Position numbers and translations under genes: made by a program. Under the pieces are notes generated by a model that saw only the letters and a list, made by a program, of their open reading frames with translations, was not told where the DNA came from and made no database searches. 64,000 bases of DNA from Leptobrachium leishanense (taxonomy: Eukaryota; Chordata; Amphibia; Anura; Megophryidae): the NCBI GenBank assembly GCA_009667805.1, contig CM019070.1, forward strand, positions 55,227,735 through 55,291,734, written 5' to 3'. Of the stretch, positions 1 through 10,509 are shown piece after piece (the stretch's first letter is position 1; each line of letters begins with the position of its first letter).

Positions 1-49
1 CTTAGCTGCCCTTCACACTCAGGCAGGGTGGGGTTCACACAATGAGCGC

Positions 50-645
50 CCACTCACCGGTCAGACTCAGACCCCGGTGGCCGCCTTACCCGCCCTGTCT
101 GTGGTCCCGCTCGGGCGCCGCTCAGCTGGTCCTCATGACGGGACCGGCTTCCCGGGGAGCGCTGCTGGAAGTGATGCTGCCCCGTCCCCGCGCTCTCACT
201 CTGTCCCTGCTCCCCCCACAGATGTATGAAAGCCCCGCAGTGACGCAGCCGCCTCACTCCACCCCCACTGCTACCACCAGTGCACCGCCAGGGGGAGCTC
301 TAACCGGGCCAGACCAATCCCCTGCAACCAGAGGATGGGAGAGGGGGATAAAAGAGGGGGGATAAAAGAGAGGGGGGGGGGAATCCATAACAATATGAGG
401 AAAAGGCAACTGACACCCAGCTATTCATAACGGACACAAAACACCAGATATGCAGAACAATGTGCCCCTCCCCCACTCTATCTATTCATCCCATGCTGCA
501 AAGATATTATACTTTACTCTGTAACCCCCTGCTCCCCCCCCCCGTGTTTATTGCTTATAATGTCCTTAATTCTTTGAGTGCATTTGATGTCAGAGAATCA
601 TGGGAGTTGTAGTTTAGAAACATGTGGGGAGGGAGGGGCGGAGTT
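50..645 (-). promoter_or_regulatory. CpG-dense candidate promoter and first exon of a minus-strand gene
   Basis: The block at about 50-350 is GC-rich and dense in CpG, unlike the AT-rich DNA after it. At 601-615 the minus strand reads AAACTACAACTCCCA, the promoter-type motif bound by ZNF143/THAP11-class factors, and at about 627-641 there is a GC box (GGGGCGGAG). On the minus strand a good splice donor, G|GTAAGG, lies at 89-88, so a non-coding exon of roughly 90 to 350-550 is plausible. In vertebrates LRRC8C normally follows LRRC8B in the same orientation, so this may be the LRRC8C 5' end. That identity is inference; no coding sequence of it is visible. On the plus strand there is also an acceptor-like CCCCCCACAG at about 212-221. 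Confidence 0.45.
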
Positions 646-769
646 TGAGATCCCTGCATCACCCGCTGCAATACACAGCATGAGGTACTTGCCATAATAT
701 CATTGGCAAAACACAATTTGGTTGATTTCCTTGTATTGTTAATATTTGTTAGTCCTCTCCTCCTGTTTC

Positions 770-855
770 CACCAACTGTTCTTGAACCCAGGACATAATT
801 GAAAACGAGAGAAATCTCAATGTATCCTTCCTGCTAAAATACTTTGCAAATAAAT
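770..855 (+). repeat. LINE 3'-tail repeat, copy 1
   Basis: A short sequence beginning TGTTCTTGAACCCAGGACAT and ending in a TAAATAA-rich tail. Close relatives occur at about 4395-4487 (+), 9157-9240 (-), 41876-41965 (-) and 56506-56540 (-). The repeated sharp end in TTTATAAATAAATA suggests a 3' end of a non-LTR retroelement or a SINE derived from one. The parent family is not identified. Confidence 0.6.
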
Positions 856-1535
856 AACTCCTGCCACTACCAACTGCGTAATATTTCCAGAATTCGGCCA
901 TTTCTTACCGCTGACACCACAAAGCAACTCATACACTGCCTTGTAATCTCCCGACTTGACTATTGTAATAATCTCTTATCTGGCCTCCCTCTCCCCCGCC
1001 TCTCCCCCCTACAATCCATTCTGAACGTCTCTGCCATCCACCTCACCCGCCGCTCTGTCTCTGCCGCTCCCCTCTGCGAGTCCCTTCACTGGCTCCCCAT
1101 CCACTGCAGAATTAAGTTCAAAATCCTTATCCTTACCTACAAAACCCTCACTAACTCAGCGCCCCACTACCTGTCCTCACTAATCACCAAATACACCCCA
1201 GCCCGCTCCCTAAGGTCAAACAGTGACCTGCGCCTAGCTTCTCCCCGCATCACCTCTTCCCATGATAGACTGCAGGATTTCTTAAACACAGCTCCCATTC
1301 TCTGGAACGCTCTCCCTCGTACTGTCAGACTTTCCCCTAGTTTCCCTTCCTTCAAAAGTTCCCTTAAGACTTTCCTTAGGGGAAGAATACAACCAGACTC
1401 ACTGACTCAACCAGTCCATCACTCTCACCTTGCAGTCCCCTCCTCCGGTTTCCACCCCAACACTTCTAGATTGTAAATTCCCACAGGAATAGGGCCCTCG
1501 TTTTCCCCTGTACTGGTTTGTCAAAATGTTATTTA
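844..1535 (+). mobile_element. L2-type LINE fragment, C-terminal end of the reverse-transcriptase ORF and 3' UTR
   Basis: An open frame at 844-1476 encodes about 200 residues typical of the region after the RT domain in L2/CR1-clade LINEs. It has SRLDYCNNLLSGLP, then LHWLPIHCRIKFKILILTYK, then the SAPHYLSSLI and LWNALP motifs. It ends at a natural-looking stop and is followed by a 3' UTR containing a GGGCCCTCGTTTTCCCC-like segment. The 5' part is missing. The 3' UTR is interrupted at 1536 by a MITE-like element and resumes at about 2446. The frame is open but only a fragment, so it is a dead copy. Confidence 0.8.
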
Positions 1536-2445
1536 CAGGGTTATTCAAAGAGAATCTAAAAGTCACCGCACGTTCGGTGACTTTTCGTTCTCTTCAATTC
1601 GGTGCGATCTGGCAATCCCATTTCGGCGACCCTGCGGTGTATTCAGCAAGCACCACAGGGACATCGTAGTGCGGGGAAAAGCTGCCAAAACCTGCCGAAC
1701 ACTCACCGCAAAACCCAGGCGAATGCACACCGAAACCCGCAAAAACATCTGGATTAACCCCGCCGAACACACTGGAGAAACCCGAGCAGGAGCCGATCAC
1801 AGCGCAGAGCAGCCGCTGGAAAACCACGACACCGCAGACGAATGGAGTGAAAAAAACCAGAAACAGTACGCTTGAATGTTTGAAAAGTGAAACGCTGTTT
1901 GCAAACAGACTACTGAACAAAAATTTCTGAAATTTACATATGAGGTCCAATGAATGATAATAAAAAGGGCTGTTACAGAGAAAAGAAAAACGTTTAAAAA
2001 AAATCGGAAAAAAATTTTGATAAAAAATCCCGAAAAATGCTTAAAAGATCCTAAAAAAATCTATAAATAAAACACTTTTTTACTGCAGAATATTATAATA
2101 AACGGTTTATTAGATATTGTATTAAAACGGGAATATTTTTAACATTGAAGCCTATGGGATTCGCCTGAATAAACCTGTCGAATGAAGCCAACGAATGGCA
2201 GGGCAATTCGGCAACTTTTCACTGCTGGTTTTTGTTCTCTGAATAGACGAAGCATTGCTTCTGTATGGAGATTCACTGCCCTCGAACAGGCAACGAACAG
2301 GCACCGTATGTGCAGGCAATTCGCCAAGATTTGGCGAACTGCCTGCTCTCTGAATAGCCGAATGGCCAGGAAAGGTAACCGTACCCTGAATTTCAGCGTT
2401 CGGTTACCTTTCGGCAGCCATTCGGATCTCTTTGAATAACTCTTT
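1536..2445 (+). mobile_element. Family A MITE-like element, copy 1 (GGGTTATTCAAAGAG ends)
   Basis: The ends are inverted: CAGGGTTATTCAAAGAG at left and CTCTTTGAATAACTC at right. Just inside the left end is a palindrome around 1559-1585 (GTCACCG..CGGTGAC). The middle is AT-rich with poly-A and poly-T tracts and there is no coding capacity. Relatives lie at 3079-3406 plus 4796-5396, 13950-14210, 14601-15388, 19085-19665, 28523-29394 and 56597-57095. Copies at 14601 and 19665 are flanked by TTAA, so a piggyBac- or Kolobok-like mobiliser is likely. It is inserted in the 3' UTR of the L2 copy. Confidence 0.7.
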
Positions 2446-2572
2446 CAGTCTCAATGTATTGAAGCTCTGTCTATATCGTGGCCATTGCTCATCACTGCGG
2501 AACATGCTGGCGCTATATAAAGTATAATAATAATACAGCACTATGGAACTTGTTGGCGGTTTATAAATGCTT
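2446..2572 (+). repeat. L2-type LINE 3' tail, resumed
   Basis: The segment CACTGCGGAACATGCTGGCG followed by CTATATAAAGTATAATAATAATA is the usual 3' end of frog L2-like LINEs. A second degraded tail (ACAGCACTATGGAACTTGTT...) follows directly. Similar tails occur at about 33098-33145 and 48170-48215. It reads as the continuation of the L2 copy interrupted by family A. Confidence 0.65.
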
Positions 2573-2698
2573 GTAACTGAAACTTTATTGTTTGCAGAAT
2601 CAGTGGCTCCGAATCACAGCAGGAGGGTATGCAGAAGGCTTGATTATTTCCAAAAGGCCTCATTCTGTCTTTTGTGAGGAATTCGAGAAAGTCAATTC

Positions 2699-2860
2699 AC
2701 TAACGGGTGAAGTCTGGAGAATTGGCAGGAGAAGAAAACAATCTAGACCAAATAGCCGATTTGGAAAGTGAAATAAATTTGGAGACTTTTTCTGGTTTGA
2801 TTATTTTGACCTAGAATATTCACTTCTCCTGCGTTTCACCTTTATGGAATAGACCTGTTG
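2699..2860. repeat. Degraded family B palindromic MITE
   Basis: Shares GGAGAATTGGCAGGAGAAGA, the AATCTAGACCAAATAGCCGA block and TATTTTGACCTAGAAT with the intact copies at 49812-49991 and 61776-61958. The ends here are too decayed to read a target duplication. Confidence 0.6.
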
Positions 2861-3078
2861 ATCACAGAGACCTCTAAAAGGGTAATTCAATAAGTGACAC
2901 ACTTGCCACCGATTTGTGCCAAACAAATTTCAACGTACGGGGCAATTTCGTGGCAGGTTGTCTATTCTTTGAGCAGACTTCGCATCATAGGACATGTAGT
3001 TCCAGGACATCAGGGGGGGGGGACACGGTTACGGACACCCTGCTCTAAAGGGAAGAGAGGGTGACCATAGCAGACTGT

Positions 3079-3406
3079 CAGGGTTATTCAAAGAGTTCCG
3101 AATGGCTCCCGAAAGGGAACCGAATTCTGAAATTCAGCGTTCGGTTTCCTTTCTTGGCCATTCGGCTATCCAGAGAGCAGGCAATTCGCCAAATCCTGGC
3201 GAATTGCCTGCACATACGGTGCCTGTTCGGTGCCTGTTCGAGGGCAGTGAATCCCCATAGAGAAGCGATGCTTCGTCTATTCAGAGAACAAAACCCAGCA
3301 GTGAAAAGTTGCCGAATTGCCCTGCCATTCGGTGGTTTCATTCGGTAGGTTTATTCAGGCGAATCCCATAGGCTTCAATGTTAAAAATATTCCCGTTAGC
3401 AGGACG
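3079..3406 (-). mobile_element. Family A element, copy 2, first part
   Basis: Starts CAGGGTTATTCAAAGAG and matches the right half of the 1536-2445 copy in reverse orientation. It stops abruptly at ATTCCCGTT (3406), in the middle of the family sequence. The family sequence resumes around 4796, so about 1.4 kb has been inserted or rearranged in between. Confidence 0.7.
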
Positions 3407-3447
3407 TAACCCACTACGATCTTTATCCTGCACTACATAAAAGCTAA

Positions 3448-3858
3448 GGCTAGGGTCAAACGAACGCATTATTCGCAGCGACTGTCAAAAAGTGTGTCCG
3501 AACGCATTGACGTATTTTTTCACGGCATGCGTGAAAACAGTCATACGATGCTCATTTTCGTGCGTGATTTTTTACGGATCGTCAATAAAACCCTTTTTGC
3601 GTCTGGACATTAGCAGCGTCTGACGTCTCCTAATCACGCACACACGCCGCTATGCGGACGCATCGCACTCTGTACGTCAGTTCTAGCGGTTCTGCATTCT
3701 CGAAAAAATGCATTCATTTTCCGCTTGCGTTGCGCGGCCGGACTTTCGTGCGGCCGTACTTCGTATATTGGCCGTCATTGCTCGTCATTTGCTGCTACTG
3801 CGGCCGTGATTAAGTGCGCCAGAACGCACGTTAAAAATGCGTTAGTCTGACCCCAGCC
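3448..3858 (+). mobile_element. Family C (Harbinger-like, CpG-rich MITE), copy 1
   Basis: Terminal inverted repeats are GGCTAGGGTCAAACGAACGC and, at the right, a TCTGACCCCAGCC end. It is flanked by TAA on the left and TTA on the right. The interior is unusually rich in CpG for this window and contains no convincing ORF. Eleven other copies in this window share the same ends. It lies inside the 1.4-kb block that splits family A copy 2. Confidence 0.75.
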
Positions 3859-4289
3859 TTAAATGTAAATGGTTCCTCAGATAACACCCTATTATAAACC
3901 TAGACTGAACTTACAGCTCCCATACATACAAATCTTAACTACAACTCCAATATGATCCTTATTACTGACTCTGACCGGGCAGTCGAATGTTTTGTTTCAA
4001 TTGTTTTGCTTTTATTCTCTAAATTTTTCATTTGTTTAGTCACCAGACAATGATACCTTTTAAAGAGTAATTTGGGAAGAAAAAAAAAAAAAGGAAAAAA
4101 GTGCACACGATGCTTCCTAATGTGATTTGTACAATAATATTTTCTACATGACTCACTGCTAATGCTATTACTCCGCTGTACTGACCCTCGTATACTATTC
4201 TGTGCCCAATATCCTTACTAACATCCTTACTAACATACCTCAATACAGAATGCACCTGTAAACATGTAACCTAGTGACTATATTTCCTA

Positions 4290-4487
4290 CATATTTATTT
4301 TCTGTTAATCTGTATATTTGTGTTGTTTTGTTTTGTTTTGTTTTTTAATATCTTGCATTGTATTACTTTGTATTTCTGTAACTGTAACACTTCAATGTTC
4401 TTGAACCCAGGACATACTTGAAAACGAGAGAAATCTCAATGTATCCTTCCTGGTAAAATCCTTTATAAATAAATAAATAAATAAATC
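4290..4487 (+). repeat. LINE 3'-tail repeat, copy 2
   Basis: Contains TTCTTGAACCCAGGACATAC and ends in CTTTATAAATAAATAAATAA. It is the cleanest copy of the tail family in this window. The upstream 100 bases, with TTTTG repeats, may belong to the same element. Confidence 0.65.
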
Positions 4488-4795
4488 AAAAATTGTTAAA
4501 TTAAAAAAAATAATTAAGGGTTAAAAATAAAAACGAAAAATTCCTTCAAATATCGTGCCTAGGAGGTCCCGATAACCTGCCCGTGAAGTGGCGGATTTGT
4601 AGGATGTATGGAAACATCGCTATCACAGCACAGACCAACACACAACACCTGGCACCTCCAGTCTGCATACAATGTATCAAATTCATGAGACGGACTAATT
4701 AGAAGCACATGTTATTTCCAAACACTAATTAAACACCTGTTGTTTACGCCGTTTGAGAGCACAGGTCATTTAGAGTTGAGAATCTTTGCACGTAG

Positions 4796-5396
4796 ACATT
4801 ATTTTTAAATCAATATCTAATAATCCGTTCATTATAAAATTCTGCAGTAAAGAGTCTCTTTATTTATAGATTTTTTTCCGATATTTTAAGCATTTTTCTG
4901 GATTTTTATTTTTTTTAAAAATTCTGATTTTTTTTAAGTTTACTTATTTTTTCTGTAACAGCCCTTTTTATTATCATTCATTGGACCTCGTATGTAAATT
5001 TCAGACATTTTCGCTCAGTAGTTTCTTTGCAAACAGCGTTTCACTTTTCAAACATTCAAGCAAACTGTTTTTTTAATTTATTCACTGCATTCGTCTGCGG
5101 TGTCGGCTTTTTCCGGCGGCTTAGCTGCGTGTGATCAGCTCCTGCTCGGGTTTTTCTGGCGTTTTCGGCAGGTTAATACCAGATGTTATTGTGGGTTTCG
5201 GTGTGCGTTCGCCCTCGTTTTGAGGTGAGTTTTCGGCGGGTTTGCGGCGACTTTTCCCTGCAATTCGGGGACCCTGTGGTGCTTGCTGAATACACCGCAG
5301 GGTCGCCGAAATGGGATCGCCAAATCGTACCGAATTGACGAGAACGAAAAGTCACCGAACGTGCGGTGACTTTTCGATTCTCGTTTAATAACCCTG
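4796..5396 (-). mobile_element. Family A element, copy 2, second part
   Basis: Resumes at AATCAATATCTAATAATCCG and ends TTTAATAACCCTG, with the subterminal palindrome GTCACCGAACGTGCGGTGAC at about 5351-5370. Together with 3079-3406 it makes one reverse-oriented family A element. A clean target duplication is not seen at the outer ends (CTGT versus GAAG). Confidence 0.7.
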
Positions 5397-6250
5397 GAAG
5401 TGCCCGTATTATCTCTTGTGTGGATAAGCATGCTGGTAGTCGGCATTTCCTGATACAAGGAGGCATCCATTTATACAATGAATTTTTTGGGATTGTGCTG
5501 CCTAATATTGTTCTATTGATTCTTCATGCATGTTGGTGACTGACAGATTTCGGATGAAGGACACGTTCGCTAAAATAACTTCTGAAGCAACAGAGTCATC
5601 TAATTGTAGGTTTTTAAATTTGTTAATCTGAATATTCTTCATACCTTCAGATCAAATCTAAATTGTTACATATGTATTTACTTTATGTTTGACGCAGGGT
5701 AAATAACAAATCCTTAATTTGGATTTATGGATTTGGATTTGGATTTATGCTGTTTAACAACATATTCACATACATAACATCTATTAATCGCCAGTAATTG
5801 CCGGTCCTCAGCATTACCCAGCTTTTTGTATCTTTGTTTCCATTTTTTATATCCACATGTGACTGTCAGTGGTAGTTCTGTACTCATATTCAACATTTTT
5901 CTTTTCGTGTCGTCCATTACTCTTGTCAATAAACAGTGTTTTCATAAAGAAAGGAAAAATAAAAAAACAAAAAAAAGGACCGAAAATGTCACAAAGAATC
6001 AACTCATATTTTCTAACTGCAAAACAGATCTGGCAAAAAATAAATAAAAACAAAGCAAAACGAAATTAGATTTCACGATAGGGTCAATCTAATAGAGTTT
6101 GTTTGCTATCTATTGGCCTGAGAATAAATGAAATTCTAAAGCATCAGATTAGATTGCAAGTCCCCATAAACCCTTTCATTCCCAAAGAGTTTGCATTATG
6201 ACACAATAAATCATAATAATGAGCATGTAATACACCTTTTGCATAACATT
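5397..6250. other. No gene recognised
   Basis: AT-rich single-copy-looking DNA. There is a short direct repeat of TTGGATTTATGGATTTGG type at about 5718-5750. The frames here are short, overlapping and without domain-like composition. Confidence 0.5.
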
Positions 6251-6254
6251 TTAA

Positions 6255-7455
6255 CCCTTTCGCTGCTAAGGCTTTTCCCGCCCCTATGCTGAGGTAATTT
6301 TTACCTGTTTTGCGCATCATGTTTAAACGTGTTTTTAAGGCTTATTTTAGTATATGACCCAGACATATTATATATCGTTCTTTCCGTCAGACTCGGTAGA
6401 TTCATAATATGTCATTATTATATGTATACGTTATGTCATGTCTGTATATTATAACAAAAAATGCAATAAAATATGTATTTTCAATAATTTACAGTGTAAA
6501 GTGTTTTTTTCCACATTTTAACATGTGAGCAATTGCGGTTATATTTTGTATGGGGTGCGCTTGTTAAAATAATCAGAGATGGGGTCTCGTTACATTTTTT
6601 TTTGGGGAAAATTACACTATTTTTAACAAACGCACCGCATACAAAAATCGTTAGTGCAGCATCATTGTTCACATTATAATTGAAATGGGAACAATATTGC
6701 TGCATTAACAACCAGAAAAAATAAAAAAAAGTGTTTTTTTTTTTTTTTAATTTTTTTTAATTTTTTTTTTTTTTTACAAAATTTTCACTTTCATGTTTGG
6801 TATCGTTGGAACGGCCATGCTCTGGCCGATCCAACCATACCAAAATTTAACCCCTAGCTGCCACGAATCGGGAGATAGGGAGTTCATTGGAACTCCCTAT
6901 CTCCACAGTTGGTGGCAGTTAGGGGTTAACTCTAGGACTGGCGTCATCGTGCTACGCACGATGACGCCAGTCCTCTGGGGGAGTTCCCGGAGGCTTGGCC
7001 GACATCCAAGATGTCGGCCAGCTCCGGGAAAGGATCGCGAACCGGCGCTTTTCAGCGCCGATTCGCGATCCAGCTCCCCAGGGGTTAATGCCAGGCATCA
7101 TTTGGAAGGGCAGGCTGTGCCCTTCCAAATGATGCCTGGGTTAACCCCGCAGAGCCACCGATCGGGAGGGAGAGAGGTCCGAAGGACCTCCCCCCTCCCT
7201 TTCAGGCGCCTCCTCCGCACATGCGGGGGGGGCGCCTGAATTAGGTGTCATCGTGCCCCCGCGATGACACCTAATTCTGGCGGCTGCTGGTCCGGATGCC
7301 GGGCTGACATCCAGGATGTCAGCCCGCACCGGAGGGGCCAGCGATCGGCCGGAACCCGGCCGAACGCTGACCCCAATGGGAGGGCGCTCAGCGCGTCCTC
7401 AGCACACACAGCGACTGCTGAGGACGCGCTGAGCGCGTCCTCAGCAGCGAAGTGG
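6255..7455 (+). mobile_element. TTAA-flanked serial-hairpin element (family I), full length
   Basis: TTAA occurs at 6251-6254 and at 7456-7459. The ends are inverted: CCCTTTCGCTGCTAAGGC at left, and the reverse complement of the right end is CCACTTCGCTGCTGAG. The left 500 bases are AT-rich and the right 600 are a chain of perfect hairpins (6847-7434). There is no transposase, so it is non-autonomous. TTAA targets are characteristic of piggyBac and Kolobok elements. A truncated relative of the left half lies in the Tc1 element at 17366-17613. Confidence 0.75.
6847..7434. repeat. Chain of eleven hairpins
   Basis: Consecutive inverted repeats read directly from the sequence: 6847-6929 (outer arms begin and end in TTAA, inner 14-bp stem), 6934-6974 (19-bp perfect stem), 6984-7030 (with perfect core 6996-7020), 7032-7071, 7091-7139 (22-bp perfect stem), 7176-7189, 7201-7240, 7239-7276 (15-bp perfect stem), 7301-7325 (11-bp perfect stem), 7346-7362, and 7386-7434 (19-bp perfect stem). 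Very little sequence lies between them. The function is unknown. Confidence 0.85.
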
Positions 7456-7596
7456 TTAATGCCAGATATGTGGTCTGCTTGGGGAATAATAAATCTCATT
7501 CCTGTCACCTTGAAGTGACTAGGAACAGCCTCCAAACCCTCACTGTAATAAACCATATAACAACATATAACAGGAGGTGCTGGGCCTGAAGCAGAT

Positions 7597-8057
7597 CTTC
7601 TCCATACATTCCACACACACACTGTCACACACTGCCTCCATACATTCCACACCCACACTGTCACACACTGCCTCCATACATTCCACACCCACACTGTCAC
7701 ACACTGCCTCCATACATTCCACACACACTGTCACACACTGCCTCCATACATTCCACACACACTGTCACACACTGCCTCCATACATTCCACACACACACTG
7801 TCACACACTGCCTCCATACATTCCACACACACTGTCACACACTGCCTCCATACGTTCCACACACACACTGTCACACACACATTGCCTCCATACATTCCAC
7901 ACACTCACACGCACTGTCACACACACACTGCCTCCATACATTCCACACACACTGTCACACACTGCCTCCATACGTTCCACACACACACTGTCACACACAC
8001 ATTGCCTCCATACATTCCACACACACACTGTCACACACACACTGCCTCCATACATTC

Positions 8058-8090
<33 letters not shown>

Positions 8091-8120
8091 ACTGTCACAC
8101 ACTGCCTCCATACATTCCAC
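7597..8120. repeat. CA-rich minisatellite, block 1
   Basis: Tandem units of roughly 34-45 bases: CACACTGTCACACACTGCCT then CCATACATTCCACA. A (CA)n run lies at about 8060-8090. The array resumes at 9563 and again at 13568, so it was one array later split by insertions. Open frames across it are translations of the repeat, not genes. Confidence 0.9.
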
Positions 8121-8394
8121 TCTAATGCAGGGTTTGGAACCCCTGTGTAGCGGTATGAGTATGGAACCCAATGGCAAGCCGGGGAAGCAAGGAGACCAGG
8201 AGACCACGTAGCAAAAAACAAGTATTAGTGAAACCAAAATAGAAATGCAACACAAGTCCAGAACAATGGGTATAACTAAGGTGGTCTTCTTGAGAGTCAG
8301 GGGTTCTTAATGAATAGCAGAGAATGCAAACGAGTAACGAAAAAGTTCCAAATAATGAACGGCAACTAAGGTGGCAGAAGAAGACTGCGCAGTC

Positions 8395-9035
8395 GGTGTG
8401 GCAAGCCGGGTCGAAGGTCAGAAGGAGGCAGTGTGGTCGATGTGGCAATCCGGGTCGGTGATCAGAAGAAGGCAGCGTGGTCGATGTGGCAATCCGGGTC
8501 GGTGGTCAGAAGAAGGCAGCGAGGTCGATGTGGCAATCCGGGTCGGTGGTCAGAAGAAGGCAGCGTGGTCGATGTGGCAATCCGGGTCGGTGGTCAGAAG
8601 AAGGCAGCGTGGTCGATGTGGCAATCCGGGTCGGTGGTCAGAAGAAGGCAGCGTGGTCGATGTGGCAATCCGGGTCGGTGGTCAGAAGAAGGCAGCGAGG
8701 TCGATGTGGCAATCCGGGTCGGTGGTCAGAAGAAGGCAGCGTGGTCGATGTGGCAATCCGGGTTGGTGGTCAGAAGAAGGCAGCGTGGTCGATGTGGCAA
8801 TCCGGGTCGGTGGTCAGAAGAAGGCAGCGTGGTCGATGTGGCAATCCGGGTCTGTGGTCAGAAGAAGGCAGCGTGGTCGATGTGGCAATCCGGGTCGGTG
8901 GTCAGAAAAAGGCAGCGTGGTCGATGTGGCAGTCCGGGTCGGTGGTCAGAAGAAGGAAGAGTGGTCGTTATGGAAATCTGGGTCGGTGGGCAGAAGAAGG
9001 CAGCGTGGTCGTTATCGAAATTCTGGTCGGTGGTC
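8395..9035. repeat. 44-bp tandem repeat inside the LTR-like insertion
   Basis: About fourteen units of 44 bases, each containing GGTCGGTGGTCAGAAGAAGG and CGATGTGGCAATCC. Central units are nearly identical and outer units diverge. Because 44 is not a multiple of 3 but 132 is, all three plus frames stay open, which produces long spurious ORFs of 210-236 codons. Confidence 0.9.
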
Positions 9036-9156
9036 AGAAGAACGGGAAGAGCAGGAACACAGAGGAGCACTGGGAAATTGAAGCGGAGGGCAACATTATA
9101 ACCTGGTAATGAGCTGAGAAAGGCGACAGATTTAAATAGGGCACAAGGAATCGTAG

Positions 9157-9240
9157 AAATTTATTTATTTATTTATAAAGGATTTTACCAGGAAGGATAC
9201 ATTGAGATTTCTCTCGTTTTCAAGTATGTCCTGGGTAACT
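9157..9240 (-). repeat. LINE 3'-tail repeat, copy 3
   Basis: Reverse orientation: begins TTTATTTATTTATAAAGGAT and continues ACCAGGAAGGATACATTGAG to AGTATGTCCTGGGT. It is nested in the LTR-like insertion. Confidence 0.65.
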
Positions 9241-9562
9241 TTCACCTGGGACTCGTGGGTGGAACCGGGATACCTGGGTTCTTAATAGGTCAATGGGAGG
9301 AATGCGAGGATCTCCAGAACAGGTGTCATGTAGTACCGGTAATCGAGTACCAGGAGTTTTGGCTCTTAGGAAGGCATGCGATCACGCTGCGCGCTTCGCT
9401 TCCCGGCATTCGGATCCTGTTGGTGGTGTGGGGCGTGCGGCGACTTCTCTCCTCCATCTTGCGGGCCGAAAGGAAGGAACGGCGCGCCACGAGGGACCTC
9501 GGGTGAGTATGGCATATGTCCCAGTATGGCGGTCCGGACGGGGAGCGCCACGGGGCATTACA

Positions 9563-10222
9563 TCCACACACACACTGTCACACACTGCCTCCATACATTC
9601 CACACACACACTGTCACACACTCCCTCCATACATTCCACACACACACACACTGTCGCACACTGCCTCCATGCATTCCACACACACACACACACTGCCTCC
9701 ATACATTCCACACACTGCCTCCACACATTCGACACACACACTGTCACACACTCCGCCCATACATTCCACACACACTGTCGCACACTGCCTCCGTGCATTC
9801 CACACACACACACACACTGTCACACACTGCCTCCATACATTCTACACACACACTGTCACACACTGCCTCCATGCATTCCACACACACTGTCACACACTGA
9901 CTCCATGCATTCCACACACACACTGTCACACATCGCCTCCATGCATTCCACACACACACTGTCACACACTGCCTCCATACATTCCACACACACACTGTCA
10001 CACACTGCCTCCATGCATTCCACACACACACACTGTCACAAACTCCCTCCTTACATTCCACACACCGCCTCCATGCATTCCACACACACGCTGTCACACA
10101 CTGCCTCCATGCATTCCACACACACACACTGTCACACACTCCCTCCATACATTCCACACACCGCCTCCATGCATTCCACACACACACGCTGTCATACACT
10201 GCCTCCATACATTCCACACACA
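9563..10222. repeat. CA-rich minisatellite, block 2
   Basis: Same unit as 7597-8120, with more variation (GCATTCC for ACATTCC, CTCCCTCC for CTGCCTCC). The Thr/His-rich frames here (up to about 314 codons) are repeat translations. Confidence 0.9.
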
Positions 10223-10509
10223 CAGGGCCGGCGCTAATGTAAGGCGGCACAGGCGGCCGCCTTACTGTCCTGGCCTGCTGCCAGTTTGAGGGGCGGAAAA
10301 ATCAGATTTGCGGCGGCGCTGCAGTGTGTGTGCCTGTCTCAGTCCCATCCCACGTTCTTAACACGAGCAGGCACACTGTGTAATTTGGCGCCGCCCCCAC
10401 ACGTGATCCACATAGCCCAGGAAAACAACTGCAGGAGGAGCCACCAGCCCGCGTGCTTTCACTCTGCTGCGACGGAGGAGCGAGGCAGAGAGGAGATTTA
10501 TTACCAGGT

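Larger units (their letters stand above)
8121..9562. mobile_element. Solo-LTR-like insertion
   Basis: It starts TCTAATGC and ends GCATTACA, so the termini are near-inverted (TGTAATGC form, with one change at the left end). It is flanked on both sides by TCCAC, a possible 5-bp target duplication, although TCCAC also occurs in each minisatellite unit, so this is weak. It interrupts the CA-rich minisatellite. There are no gag, pol or env frames. Its interior holds the 44-bp tandem repeat (8395-9035) and a reverse LINE tail (9157-9240). The retroelement family is not identified. Confidence 0.5.

Noticed and set aside
42..365. 107-codon plus-strand ORF in the CpG-rich block
   Set aside because: Composition follows the GC-rich DNA, there is no recognisable domain, and the promoter signals favour the minus strand.
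7577..8125. Thr/His/Pro-rich ORFs over the CA minisatellite (also at 9293-10289)
   Set aside because: They are translations of the tandem repeat on both strands; no start context, no domain, and several frames are open at once.
8371..9109. Three overlapping 210-236-codon ORFs
   Set aside because: Produced by a 44-bp repeat that is open in every plus frame; the same peptide cycles in all of them.
8121..9562. Complete endogenous retrovirus or LTR retrotransposon
   Set aside because: No gag, pol or env frames and no second LTR; at most a solo LTR.
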